Assembly (NCBI GenBank): GCA_905250115.1 | Contig: CAJNOI010000119.1 | Span: forward strand, 213,346-277,345 | DNA: 64,000 nt | DNA from: Adineta steineri | Lineage: Eukaryota; Rotifera; Eurotatoria; Adinetida; Adinetidae | Direction: 5' to 3' | In this document: positions 1 to 11,707 of the stretch, one piece after another | Layout of the letters: each line of letters opens with the position of its first letter | Numbering within the stretch: the first letter of the stretch is position 1 | Made by a program: the position numbers and the translations under genes | The notes under the pieces: generated by a model | Databases searched by the model: none | What the model was told of the DNA's origin: nothing | The model's input: the letters and a program-made list of their open reading frames with translations, nothing else

Positions 1-553
1 ATGAATATACTATTTATATTGAGATGAAGAATATTTCTCAATAATTAATAACTTTTTTATAGTAGAAAACGAAAGTAATTTGATTTTTTTGTTATTTAAC
101 AAGAAGAATTGCTCAATTGGGTAATAATCAATTCTATAAAAATCCAAATGTTTTGCCTATTTGACACAATTAAAATCTTATGAATATTTCTATGTAAGTG
201 TCATTTTAATCGATTATTGTAAAGATTGATAAGTTACAGTCTATTATTAATAACTGAATATGAAAAGAATTTTTGTGAATAAGGCAATGAAAAAGAAAAC
301 AGGTTGAATTTAATGATCCATAAATGAATAATCTTAGAAAGATTTGATCGATACTGTTTTGTTATACTATTATAAAATTCGAATAGAATATATACTTTAT
401 TAAATATAGGAGAAAGATTTTTTTAAATAATTTAATCGATTTGAATGAAAGTTAAGATGGTTTTCTTAATCTAGACTATTTAATTGAAAGATAATTGTAT
501 GATGAAATAAAAAATAAATCGCTTTGATTTTATTGTTTTGAAATCAAGATATC
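1..553. other. AT-rich stretch, 3' remains of a receptor pseudogene
   Basis: No intact gene is visible. On the minus strand, the first ~70 bases below position 554 still read as decayed coding DNA that continues the receptor pseudogene beyond its stop codon. Past that point nothing is recognisable. Confidence 0.4.
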
Positions 554-925
554 TTATTCAACTGATGCCCATCCAACAAGTTTTGCTGTTGTAGTATATG
601 TAGTTGTATCAAAAAACTTCCAAATCATACAAAATGTTGGTGTTTGTATCCAAACAACTTCATATAAATAAAGATAGGTTACCCAAGGAATAGTTGTTAA
701 TTCCGAAATAAGACAAATAATAAGAATAATAATTATAACATGATTATGTAAACCACGATGAAGATTTGAATCAAAAAGAAAATGATAAAGAACGAAAAGA
801 CAACAAATAAATGATAAAATATTTGAAACGAGAAAAATCCAAAATCGAACAATTTGGGGTATAGCAATACCACCATCGAATACGAATTTAACGGTATTAC
901 TTGAACTAATATTTGATATTGACAT
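490..925 (-). pseudogene. Decayed rhodopsin-type 7TM receptor, N-terminal half
   Basis: The minus strand starts at an ATG at 925 and reads 123 residues. They hold an extracellular N-terminus with NxS sites, TM1 (about residues 27-50), TM2 (62-85) and TM3, ending in GWASVE. In this receptor family the TM3 end normally continues with E-R (the DRY position), but here the codon after Glu is TAA. Past the stop the same frame still resembles the intracellular loop (DILIS, then LFFISSYNYLS), with further stops, and no TM4-TM7 can be followed. I read it as a pseudogene and not a short protein. It lies tail-away from the SDR gene. The ligand class is unknown. Confidence 0.6.
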
Positions 926-2195
926 TCTTCAAAGTATAAAATGTTAGAATGAATGATGCACTGAAAGATCCTTTTGAGTGAATATGAAAGGAAGATAAAG
1001 TAATAATGATACAATTAATAAAGGAAGTGTTGAAAACGAGTGTAAAATATATATTAAAGATGAGATAGATACATTAGTTTGAAGAAAAATTTGATCTAAT
1101 AATTTTTTCACATTTTTCTCAAAGAATCCATTCATTTCCAGTGCTTTGAATATGATCGGATATCCTATGGGGAATACTATATACTGGTATAATTTCACAT
1201 AATTTGCATTGACCTTTAGCAGTAAAACGACAAATATAAGTGCTAGAGTTGAAAGCTCCAAAAACAATTACACCTTTTTCAGAATTTAATTCTCTATTTT
1301 CTTCACTTTCTCATAAACCAGGACTATTCAGAAACAGCTCAATACATTTTTCTCGATGGAATTAACTATTTGAACAATCACTCTTGGTTTATTTCGTGTT
1401 TTCAATATCATGCAGAAAATTCGATACAACCTTATAGTTATTAAAATCGGAAATATAAATTCATTGCATGATGGTAATATCATCATGTAATTGTTTTTGA
1501 AACTTCCGACTGCAGCACTTATATTTGTCGTTTTCTACTAAAAGTCAATGAAAACTATATCAAATTATATCAGTATATAATCTTTTACTTAGGTTATCTG
1601 ATGATCATCAAATCACTAGAAATGCATCGATTCTGTGAGAAAGATGAGAAAAAATTATGAGGTCAAATGTTTTTGAAAAACTACTGTATATCCATCAATT
1701 CATTCACTCATACCTATATAAATTTATCATTATTATCTTGTAAAACTAACTTTCCATAATATATCAGTTCATTTTAACTATTGTCGAAATTTTCGAATCT
1801 TTTAAAAGAATAAAAAATAGATTTTTTTCAACATTCTAATCAGTATGTGATGTAAAAGAAAGAAAACAATAGTTTTTTTTCGGTTGATATAGATAAGATG
1901 CATTAAGAATGATGAATAAAAGAATATAAGTAATTCAGATACACAAAAACTTTATTCTATTTTTTTCAATTTTGCATTGATGAAAAAATATCTTTATATA
2001 AAGTATTATGTACGATCTATTAACAATAATATATAACTTTATCGAAAATAAGAGAACGAAAGAAAAAAGAAGAGAAAAAATGTTCGATTAACTATTAGTC
2101 AGTCTTAACACACGTGTTTATCGTTCTACAGTACGAAATGGATAAAAAGAAAAACAAATTGCATCAAAGTCGTTTTATATTTTTGTTATTTAAAA
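926..2195. other. Intergenic, with an imperfect inverted repeat
   Basis: No gene is supported. The plus strand at 1203-1273 and the minus strand at 1553-1484 share about 70 bases (both contain ACGACAAATATAAGTGCT), forming a long stem with a ~210-base loop. The arms differ by substitutions and a one-base shift. A 107-codon open stretch on the minus strand at 944-1267 has no recognisable domain. From 1600 to 2195 I see only AT-rich DNA upstream of the SDR gene. Confidence 0.4.
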
Positions 2196-3179
2196 ATGGT
2201 TGTATGTTTTATTATAAGTTTATTAATTCCACTTTATATAGCGTATCGTTTATATCAACATTTCTTTCCATATCCTGATATTAATCCAAAGGATAAATAT
2301 GTTTTAATAAGTGGATGTGATACTGGTTTTGGTCATACATTAGCTATTGAACTTGATAAACAAGGTTTTAATGTATTAGCTGGCGTTTATACGTCTAATA
2401 ATATTATCACACTTCAAAATAAACTCTCACCAAAAGCAACTGTTTTTCAACTTGATATTACTAAACACGACGATATCGATAGTGCATATGAATTAATACG
2501 TAAGAAAACAAATACACTTCATGCACTTGTTAATAACGCAGGAGTTGGAATTCCTGGTTATATTGATTGGATTACATTAGAATCAATGCGTAAAACCATG
2601 GATGTTAATTTTTTTGGACATGTTGCAATGACAAAAACATTTTTACCATTATTAATTAGTAAACGTAATTCACGTGTTATTAATATTACTTCAGTAGCTG
2701 GTATTTTAGCTGCACCAAATTTATCTGCATATGCTGCTTCGAAATATGCTTTAGAATCATTCTCTGATTGTCTTCGTCGTGAAATGTACAGATGGAATTT
2801 GCGTGTTAGTATTATTGAACCAGGATTTATGAAAACACCTATTATTGAAGGAGTTAAAAAACCATTTGATAATTTTTGGAAAGAATTAACCAATGATGTT
2901 CAAGAACGATGGGGAAAAGATTATCTTAATGAAATTTATGATGGTCCAGGTAAAAATATATTTATTAAACATGCTGAAGATCCTATGAAAGTAGTACGAG
3001 CACTTCAACATGCTGTTATGAATACAAATCCACATATTCGTTATAGACCAGGTTTGCAATCAAGTTTATTCTTTTATCCACTTTCAATGTTACCTGCTTG
3101 GTTGGTTGATTTCATATTAGTTAAAACTGATACGTTAAATTTCATACCTGCAAGTATTAGTAAACAATTAAAAGATTAA
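2196..3179 (+). CDS. Short-chain dehydrogenase/reductase, retinol/17-beta-HSD type
   Basis: Single-exon gene of 327 residues. Residues 1-20 form a hydrophobic N-terminal membrane anchor, as in microsomal retinol and hydroxysteroid dehydrogenases. The Rossmann dinucleotide site is SGCDTGFGH (39-47), the NNAG motif is at 113-116, and the catalytic residues are Ser166, Tyr179 and Lys183 (YAASK). The GCDTGFG form and the length point to the SDR9C group (RDH/DHRS9/HSD17B6-like), which oxidises or reduces retinoids and steroids with NAD(H) at the ER. The substrate in this animal cannot be read from sequence. The start is the first ATG and directly precedes the anchor. An AATAAA lies about 45 bases after the stop. 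Confidence 0.88.
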   Translation: MVVCFIISLLIPLYIAYRLYQHFFPYPDINPKDKYVLISGCDTGFGHTLAIELDKQGFNVLAGVYTSNNIITLQNKLSPKATVFQLDITKHDDIDSAYELIRKKTNTLHALVNNAGVGIPGYIDWITLESMRKTMDVNFFGHVAMTKTFLPLLISKRNSRVINITSVAGILAAPNLSAYAASKYALESFSDCLRREMYRWNLRVSIIEPGFMKTPIIEGVKKPFDNFWKELTNDVQERWGKDYLNEIYDGPGKNIFIKHAEDPMKVVRALQHAVMNTNPHIRYRPGLQSSLFFYPLSMLPAWLVDFILVKTDTLNFIPASISKQLKD

Positions 3180-3437
3180 GATTATCTTATTTCATTAAAT
3201 ATAAACATGATTTTTTTTATTTATATTAATAAACGCAAGTTTTCAAATGATCTATGATTATTCGAAAACAAAATTTTGAATTTTATCTTGTTTGATGTAA
3301 TCTGGGTATTAATAATATGAGATAGGCTGAAGAGATGCATTTGAATCTTGATTGTTTGAATCAATTATTATATATGTATAAATAAACTTTGATAAAAAAA
3401 TATATTCAATAATCATATGAAATTACGAATGACAACC

Positions 3438-6320
3438 TTAAAAAAGTGTACTTTTTCGAGAAACATGTACCACCTTTACTCCACTGTCTATATTCGGTTC
3501 GTTACTGGAGGCAAGAGGAGTAATCTTCGAGTGTACTCCCATGGGTTGTATTCCTACCAAACTTTTTCTCAAGTGAGCATTGTTCGTATGATCTATAATA
3601 GACGCTCTTGGTCGTGAACTACCAACGATTGAGTTTCGTGGTAATTTAGTCACACTAACTCGTTCAGTTCCAGATGATTCTGCTGATAAAGCATTTGAAA
3701 TACTTTGTTGATTTACCTCCATATTCTTGTTTTTCTTCTCATCAGAATCATCTAATGTTGATACTTTATTTAATGGAACAACTATGACTGATAAACGAGT
3801 AATAGTTGGTGTAATCGTGTTCATTTCTAAGCAATCTGGTGACTGGATGTTTTCATGTTCATTGGTATTTCTATTTGCAATTTTAATAGGTATATTTGTT
3901 CTCATTGCGATTCTTTCATTATCTATATCTGTTGTTGATTTACCAAACTTTGTAGCAGCTGAATTGATAGGTGAACCAGTTAAAGAATGACGTGATATAT
4001 TGTTGTTTGAATGTAATGTTGTATCCATAAGATAGTTTTCACTTGGTCTATTTCTACCCAGCATTTGCTCAGCAATGCGAGTCTTTCGTACTTTAGCAAA
4101 TATATTTTGTGATCCAAATGGTTTCTGTACTATATCTTCATAATTTCGTTGTCGTCGTCGACGTCGTGCACCAGACCTACTATTTTATTGTTAACAGAAC
4201 ATGAAAAAACTTAGTTCTTTTATTCTAAAATTAATACAATTAAACTTACCATAAAAACCAATACCAATAGCAGCAACAACAGCATAAAGCCAATAGTAGA
4301 GCCAATAATGATAAACCCAAAATAAGTGGCCAATTTATTGAGTTTTCTGCATGAATGAAAAATATTATGATGTAAAAGTAACTATATACAATCAATATTA
4401 AGAGCATATGGTAGTCAGATATATGGTATACGAAGATCATAAAATTTTAACCCGCAGTATTCAAAAAAGAATATAAAGATCTGTTATAAGCCTTACTTGA
4501 AGTTGTTGTTGTTGTTGCTGTTGTCGTAGTCCTAAACATATTAAAATCATTAGAAGCACATTGAGATTTAAAAAATTAAATTAAATTAAATCGCAAATAT
4601 CTTCTGGTATTCAATGAACTCTTTCTTGAACTATACTATAGGTATTGTGTGACTACTTACACTGATGTAGTAGTTGACGTCGTTGATGAGGTAGCTGTTG
4701 TTGTACTAGTACTAGTTGTAGTTGACTCTGTAGTTGTTGTTGTTGTCACACAAGTAACTGATGAATTTTGTACAGTAAATGTGACACAAAATGGACTAGA
4801 TTGTACCATTTGACTAGTTTATGAGAAAAAATATCATATATTAAAATAAAATTATCAAAAAGAATATTAACCTGGTATATGCAACTGCACACATTTCTTG
4901 TAGTCCAATGTCATTTGATTGTGGTGTCCAAGTGTATGTCACATAAGATAATGATGAATTGGTCGGAGAATCTGTCAAGCCATTATCAATTATATCAGTT
5001 ATACCATTAGAAATAAGATCCGTTATTGTAGCTACGCTCGTATTGCATAAATTTGTCACATATAGATTAAAACTCATATTAACACCAACTTGTACTTGGA
5101 GACAACTGATATCAGAAGTAATAATAGGCGCTTTTGAACATGTTGGTTGTGGCAAGACATAAATTAAAAATTGAACTGGTACAGAACTCATTGCTACAGT
5201 GCTTGTGTCATTGATAAAATCTTCAACCTAAAACAAACAGAAAGAAATCTTTGAACAATATATACATTTAAATGAATTAATCTCTGATTACCTGAACAGC
5301 AACAGCATACCAAGTATTAGGTATTAGACCAGTAAATGTGATAGTACAATTCGATAAAGTTGTACCATTAGGGACACTACCTGGATAGCAAATACCACCA
5401 CATTCGTCAATTGCTTGTTGATGGGGATATAATGATGTTGACTTAAGTGTACCAGGAGTATCAACGGTGGTTGTGTAATTCGTAGGTATACCAGTTGTTG
5501 TAATAACGTATTCACAACATGCATCAGTACATTTCGGATGTCCACAAGTAGTTCCTAAACATTGTGAATTAGTACATTTGTCACCACTTGTGCATCCACT
5601 GGCACAACTTCTCTTTTTCCTAACATGAATAATTTCTTTATTTTCAGCTACGCCTTCGTTAAAGTATCCTTCTGTATCCGATCGTTTTCGTCTACGATAT
5701 CCTGCAGTGTAAGTTGCCCATCGACATCGTACATCATCACCTTCGTTAATGTCCGAAACAGGAATATTTATTTGTATTGTTTCATTTACAATAGCATATT
5801 GTGGAGAAACAACACTAGCTACTGGCGGAGTATTAATAAAACCATCTGGTCGCATGCGTAAATCAATAAAAGTAACAATTGACCATTCAAGACCACTTTC
5901 AGCAGGAGAATTTAATGCTACCCATGCACTTCCTACATTTGCCAGATAGAAATGTGCACCTGAATCAAGTGTCATATTATGTGATCGTTCACTAGTCATT
6001 ATACGAAGAGATGAAAAGACTGCAGAACAATCGGTGAGAATATCAATGGGTTTATTTCTATATCCACCATCAGACGAACAGTCAACAACACAAGTCAAAT
6101 TCCAATTTTGAGTACTTCGACCGCTGGTTGTTATAGGTACATCATTTGCACAAGCTATTGTTGGATAAGCCCATGCATAAGATTGTGTAATAGTAATATT
6201 AACTGAACTCGAATTATCGTAAGGATCAATCGGAGCCCATGTAATAGTACCTCCATTGAAATGTACTCCATGAACAACAACAATAAAATTGATAAATAAT
6301 ATAAATAAAGGTAAAATCAT
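3438..6320 (-). CDS. Type I membrane protein with Thr-rich stalk, family of unknown function
   Basis: Six exons, complement(3438-4176, 4250-4346, 4497-4531, 4661-4813, 4872-5227, 5292-6320), joining in phase to 802 residues. A signal peptide starts at 6320 (MILPLFILFINF). The ectodomain opens with HFNGGTITW, has paired cysteines and NxS/T sites, and carries two basic furin-like sites (RRRKR, VRKKR) followed by a Cys-rich insert. After a Ser/Thr stalk comes one TM helix ending in five consecutive cysteines, a likely palmitoylation cluster. The tail of about 260 residues is Ser/Thr-rich and apparently disordered. A close paralogue lies on the plus strand at 27636. I know of no function. A surface adhesion or receptor-like role is inference. 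The start was chosen because it gives a signal peptide matching that of the paralogue. Confidence 0.75.
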
Positions 6321-7561
6321 TATTGTATTATCATTGATTTCATTAAATAGATATCTAAAAATGAAAATAATTCTAAAATATTCATTTAGATAAAAATAAC
6401 AACACTCGAAATTCACATCAAAAAAAATGAAAAGTGTATTCAATCTGCTTTAACAAAGATTTTCTAGAATGCAAATCAATAATCATATCTAGTGATAGAA
6501 CTTAATTATAACATATAAGCAAGAATGTCGTCGTTAAATACTTGGAAGAGTATATTCAACTTTATAATAATATAACGTCTTTCTCGATACTTACATATGT
6601 ACTTGTGTTGCCGATCATTTTTATGACACAAAGTTCGAAGGATTCTTTCTATTTAAAATCTATATTTTCTCTGATTGAAAATATTTCGTTATGAAGAAAT
6701 AAATAAAATATGATTAATTCAGTTTTCTATATTTGATTGAAACTCTGTATGCATCTTGTATGTCGTCGTTGTTTTTTCATCTCATGATTGATTATATTAT
6801 AACTCATACGATTATTCTATTCTTTACGAGCTTAATCCTAGGATACGTCATCAGACGAAAATTTTTTTCATTATTGTAAAAAAAACAAAAGAATGCAACT
6901 GTACTGATTCCTTTTGAATTTACAAAAGCAATTCGTATATTGATTTATATTAGCACGATCATGACATAATTGAGCTTCTTTTGGTAAACTATGTAACGAG
7001 CTTAATGTAGATAAGTAATGTTAAAAACTGAAGGTTGCTCTTATTTAATGTACTTTTATTTGAATACGTATAGAAAAATAAAATCAAACGAGAATAAGTT
7101 CAGTACTGTGAAACATCTTAATGAAATATATGACGATTACTTGTTTGTTGCAATATATTTTGGAATTAATTTAATTTATGTTATAATACATAGTAAAATA
7201 AACATGAACTTTGTTAATAATTGAGATTCAACTAAAAAAAACAACTGTGCAGATTTATTTAGATTTGTTGCATTTCAATGACAAACAAAAGATGAAAAAT
7301 TTCTACAACAAATAAAGACTTATATTGGTTTTGATCGTAATTGTAATCATTACATGATTAAGTTTTTACTTTTTCTATCACAGAGATTTACATAAATATA
7401 TTTTACGATAACTTCTGTTAGTTCAGAAAAAAAATGCTGAAATATATTCATGTTAAATACTATTGCATTTGAGAAGTATTTCAACTAAAACTAGAATTAT
7501 TGATGTATGCTCAACAATTAATCATATTTTTTTCTGCTTGAAAACGAGATATAATATTGAA
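6321..7561. repeat. Intergenic region holding dispersed repeat R, copy 1
   Basis: From about 6985 to 7561 the sequence matches 10808-11240 (same strand) and 51390-51740 (opposite strand), with indels between the copies. The shared core includes GTTAAAAACTGAAGG and CACAGAGATTTACATAA. A 68-codon open frame (7018-7224) is shared with copy 2 but not with copy 3, so I do not call it a gene. Homology to copy 2 stops at GATATAATATTGAAA, directly where the C-rich palindrome at 7562 begins. From 6321 to 6984 nothing is recognised. Confidence 0.6.
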
Positions 7562-7660
7562 AGGGCGAGGATGTGTGAGGATGAGTAAGGAAAATAATGA
7601 TACCCACACCTATACTCACACTCCCACCGCCACCCACACCCACTCACACCCACACCCTCG
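7562..7660. repeat. Telomere-like palindrome P1
   Basis: The left arm is GGGCGAGGATGTGTGAGG. The longer right arm is made of CCCACACC/CTCACACC units ending in CACACCCTCG. It lies at the end of repeat R copy 1 and 155 bases beyond the truncated 3' end of the cullin gene. Confidence 0.7.
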
Positions 7661-7814
7661 AAATTCAGTAAACATTTGTTTTTTATTAAGTTGTAGAGAA
7701 CACTTAGTAAGATGATATGAATTCAATGTTTCACATTATCTTAGTTAATAAAATTTTGAAAATTTGAAAATTTTGGTAGATAAATTTTGAAAATTTGTAC
7801 CAATTTGATATTTG

Positions 7815-9804
7815 TTACTCCTTGGTTTGATTCTCCAGGTCGTTTTGTGTTGGCTTATCAGCATTGCCAATTCGAGTAATCAATCCCTGTGCGATGCGTA
7901 AATCTACGAAAAGTCAAATATTTAAAATATACAAATAAAAAATTTGTGTAATGTCGAATATTCATCGTATAAGAAATAAACTTCTGTCAGAATATTGTAT
8001 CTTTCTCGGAGAATAAACGGTATACTGACTGATTAACTGACTTTTTCAGTAAGTCAGCATTTTGATTTGATTCAAAAACCAAACGATGTTTTGACCTTGA
8101 CTTAAATTGGTTTAATGACTTATTTTATAAGCTAATCGAAATATATGAACAGTTAGCTCATCCTTTAGTACACCCATACCCACACCCTCAAATACAGATG
8201 AAGTGGATTACAAGTTATGCTCCTATCAGAATAATATAGCGCTGAATAGTCTGTTTTGTAATCTTAACAGATAATATTTACTGTGCTATACTATATTGTA
8301 CTATAGGTGACATTATGAAATCTATCGAATAGCTATTGAAATTTTTTTAAAGGGAAAAATGCGGTAGTTTTCACTCCGATGTAAAAAAATCATTAGAGAA
8401 TTGAATCAAGCAAAAACTTATATGTTTCATCATGCTGACTGAAAGAATATAAAAACAAAACATTTACATTTCTAAGTTTCTCAGTAAATATTTAATTTAC
8501 TATTTATATAACGAATTTTCAAATAACATAAACATCTCAAAGAAATTCTGTAAACAAAACTCACCTTCAGCGTTTTCATCATGTAATAATTTTGTTGCTT
8601 CTTCTTGTATCTGATCAAGATGTCTTGTAATAAGTATTTCTTCAATTTTTGGCATTAACTTTTGTAAAGTTGTTGGCTCTAAATAATCTTTTACACGTTT
8701 TTCTTCTTGATCAAGACGTTCACTAACCTAGGAAGAAATTTATTTCATATAATTGAGGAAAAGGAAAAATTCTAATATTACTTTTTTTATATAATCATTA
8801 ATAGAATTCTTCTCGAGATAATCTGTTGACTCAAGTTGGTAGTATTCTTCAGTTTCTTTAATGAATTGCTTTTCAAAATATTCTATGTATATTGAAAGCG
8901 AAGGTGTTATTGTTGTTTGATGATCTTTATTTTTTCTTTCATGTTCAGTCATAGTAGCCAACGCTCAATTTTCAAAATACTATAATATATACATATTTTC
9001 TAAATTTGTATACCATAGCTTTGCAAAACTTGATGAATTAAAGATGTTTCAACTTTTTCTCCATTACGTTCTTTTTTAATTAATTTCAGACAAGTTTGCG
9101 TTAATAATTGAGTAGTTTCTTTAAAAAATATATCTTGCCATATTTTCATTGACATCTATATGATATATTTATTAAAGAATGAATCAAAGATACGATCAAT
9201 TCCAAAAAAACATACTGTATAAATATCATAGATACCAGGAATATTTTTTTGGCGCTGCCAGGTTATCCAATTATTATTGAAAGAAGTAAATAATCTGTTG
9301 ATGACTGGACATACAAATTGATATGTATCCCAGGTTTTAACATAAAATTGAAGAAAATCTTCATCTATTAAATTGTTTCCATTCTAAAACGAACAATCAA
9401 TTTAATTATTAAGCATTCATTAGATTGTTCAAGTATATATCTATATTTGTTTATACTCACTGCATATATTGTGGTAAGATATTCTTTGAGAAAATTCTTC
9501 AAATAAAAATATAATTCACCACCAGGAATAATTGTATCAACGTCTCTATCATTTGCTGGATTTGATCTATATAGCGATGCTATGAACAATCTATTACGTT
9601 CTGGACTCTCCATATACTTAAAAATATCACTGAAATATAAGTTAGAAAAAATTTCATTATACTATACATTCATTTAAGTATTAAAACATACTTATAAAGT
9701 TTCATCATTTTCTCTTCCGATGGCAGTTTAGATTCGAACATCTGCCGCATTGTATCGGATAAATCTGTCCATACTTGATTTAGGAGAGTATTGGTTTCTG
9801 ACAT
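7815..9804 (-). CDS. Cullin-1-like protein truncated after the N-terminal repeats
   Basis: Seven exons, complement(7815-7903, 8565-8727, 8782-8963, 9014-9155, 9216-9383, 9461-9629, 9692-9804), giving 341 residues in phase. Cullin landmarks include the run around YEIYS (here YDIYT), LIKKERNGE, a QSYV-type repeat (QSY), FEKQF, TEEYY and STDYLE, aligned in order with the first ~350 residues of CUL1. Cullins are SCF ubiquitin-ligase scaffolds: the N-terminal repeats bind SKP1/F-box adaptors, while the C-terminal half binds RBX1 and takes NEDD8. That half is absent. The last exon keeps a DLGRMYxLVSRI-like start (DLRIAQGLITRI), then stops. The last intron is long (661 bases) and holds palindrome P2. 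It is either a broken copy or an adaptor-binding decoy. Confidence 0.72.
8171..8190. repeat. Telomere-like C-rich arm P2 (half copy)
   Basis: CACCCATACCCACACCCTCA lies in the last intron of the cullin gene. It matches the right arm of the other palindromes. I see no matching G-rich left arm. Confidence 0.5.
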
Positions 9805-10807
9805 GTTTTGCTACTTTATCGTCTAAATGTAAATAGAAAAGAAAAAGAATACAAGAATATAAAAACATGTAAAAAGCAAGTAAAATTTTGAAACAACTGA
9901 CTGTCATAAACGAGAGTCAGCATTAGACGCAAATATATAATAATAAAATCGATGAAAAAAACCAAGTACAAATATTTACAAAATACTTTGACTTATTATT
10001 ATAAAGCTCATAAAAAAATTCATTACGATACTCTGACTGAAATCGTGAAAGATCTGCAATCAGAAATTTTTATTTGCAATAGCCATGAAAACTTTCAAAC
10101 GATAAAAACAAGCATGCTTGCCAACATACCGTCGTGTAATTTTTTTGTTTTTTGTGAAGTCAAAATATGAAAGTAGAAAAAAGGGTAAAATTTTCATGAT
10201 TCACGCCTGTCGCATAGTAGCCTCTACTAAGGGAACAAAGTACGCCTTGAATATAGTATTCATTCAAGATTATTTCATCTGAATTATACAACATATAGAT
10301 AATATTTTTTAAGTACTCGGCCTGAACGAGCATAACATAATGACGTTTTGGCCACGGGTAGCCAACATTTCTTAGCAATCAGGTTACCTTGGAGATTCGT
10401 TCTTTCGCCGAAAAGTATATGTCTGACTCCCAAAAATCTCTTACAAAATGAATTCGCTTGGATAAGTCTCTTAAAAATTATATGAAAAATGGATGTATTT
10501 ATCAAAGTAAGCATGCGATTTGTGTACACGGTGAAAATTTATCTAGTTATGTTCATTCAGAAAATTTTTGCAGACAATTCATTAAGTACAAACACTGTAT
10601 AATTCAATATTGGGTTATGTTTTTTGATTTTCTGTTGTTAAGCAATTATAACAGATACTCTGGTTTTGAGAATATTGTATTGAGTCCTTCTCAATATTCT
10701 TTATAGATCAAGTATAACTCTGTTTTACTCCTTTTCTCGTTTGTACATAGACTAATAAGCTGGCACTGCTAGTGACATGGTAACAGAATTAAAAAGAGTT
10801 TAAAGCT
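9805..10807. other. Intergenic, no gene recognised
   Basis: Several overlapping open frames of 70-82 codons exist on both strands, but none has a domain, splice pattern or second copy to support it. The stretch 10190-10400 is less AT-rich than its surroundings and could be an old mobile-element remnant. This is not provable here. Confidence 0.4.
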
Positions 10808-11351
10808 TGGTAAACTACGTAACCAGCTTAATATAGACAAGTAATGTTAAAAACTGAAGGTTTCTCTTATTTAATATACTTTTATTTGAATGCGTATAGA
10901 AAAATAAAATCAAATGAGAATAAATTCAGTACTGTGAAACATCTTACTGAAATATATGACGATTATTTGTTTGCTACAGTATATTTTCGAATTAATTTAA
11001 TTTATGTTATAATACATAGTAAAATAAATATGAACTTTCTTAATAATTCATTACATGATTTACTTTTTTTATCACAGAGATTTACATAATTATATTTTAC
11101 AATAACTTTTTTTAGTTCAGAAACAAAATTCTGAAATATATTTATGTTAAATACTATTGCATTTGAGAAGTATTGTTGTGTGCTTGACAATTAATCATAT
11201 TTTTTTCTTGAAAACGAGATATGATATTGAAAAAAGAACAGCAAAATAATCTACCATTATTTGAAATCGGATTCAGTTTGTCTATTTAATACTATCGAAG
11301 CCTTCGAAGATAGAACCAATAAGCCATTTTTCCTAGTGTTTTCTTTTTGAT

Positions 11352-11480
11352 TATCTATAGATAGGGGTATCACTTTAACTTTGCTTTAAAAGTTAAAGTT
11401 AAAGTATTAGCTTTAACTTTAAACTTTGAGTACTTTAACTAATAAAGTTAAAGTTAAGGTGACACCACTATCTATAGATA
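11352..11480. mobile_element. Short palindromic MITE with target duplication and empty site
   Basis: A 105-base insert (11364-11468) has ends GGGGTATCAC and GTGACACCAC (imperfect TIRs) and is full of AAGTTAAAGTTAA-type words. It is flanked on both sides by TATCTATAGATA, a self-complementary 12-mer. The inverted duplicate near 51280 carries a single TATCTATACATA followed by the same ATTTCATAAG flank and lacks the insert, which gives the empty site. Confidence 0.75.
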
Positions 11481-11707
11481 ATTTCATAAGAGAGAAATAT
11501 GTTATCATTGCATGTGTTATATTTGATAAGCATAAAAAAATACTGGATACACGTAAATAGTCTAAAGTTGAAACAGAACAAAAAAAATAAATAACTCATA
11601 AAGCATCAGTCGCTTACTAATATAAATATTCGAAAGCAAAAAATGTTTTGCTCTGTCTTCATTAAATAATCTATTTAACAAAACGTGAGTAAAAAAATAA
11701 AAAATAC

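Noticed and set aside
7562-7660. P1 as a true interstitial telomere array
   Set aside because: The units are irregular and arranged as a hairpin with two opposite arms, not a head-to-tail hexamer array.
10160-10706. Three overlapping frames of 72-82 codons
   Set aside because: They lie on both strands of the same DNA, with no domain or splice context.
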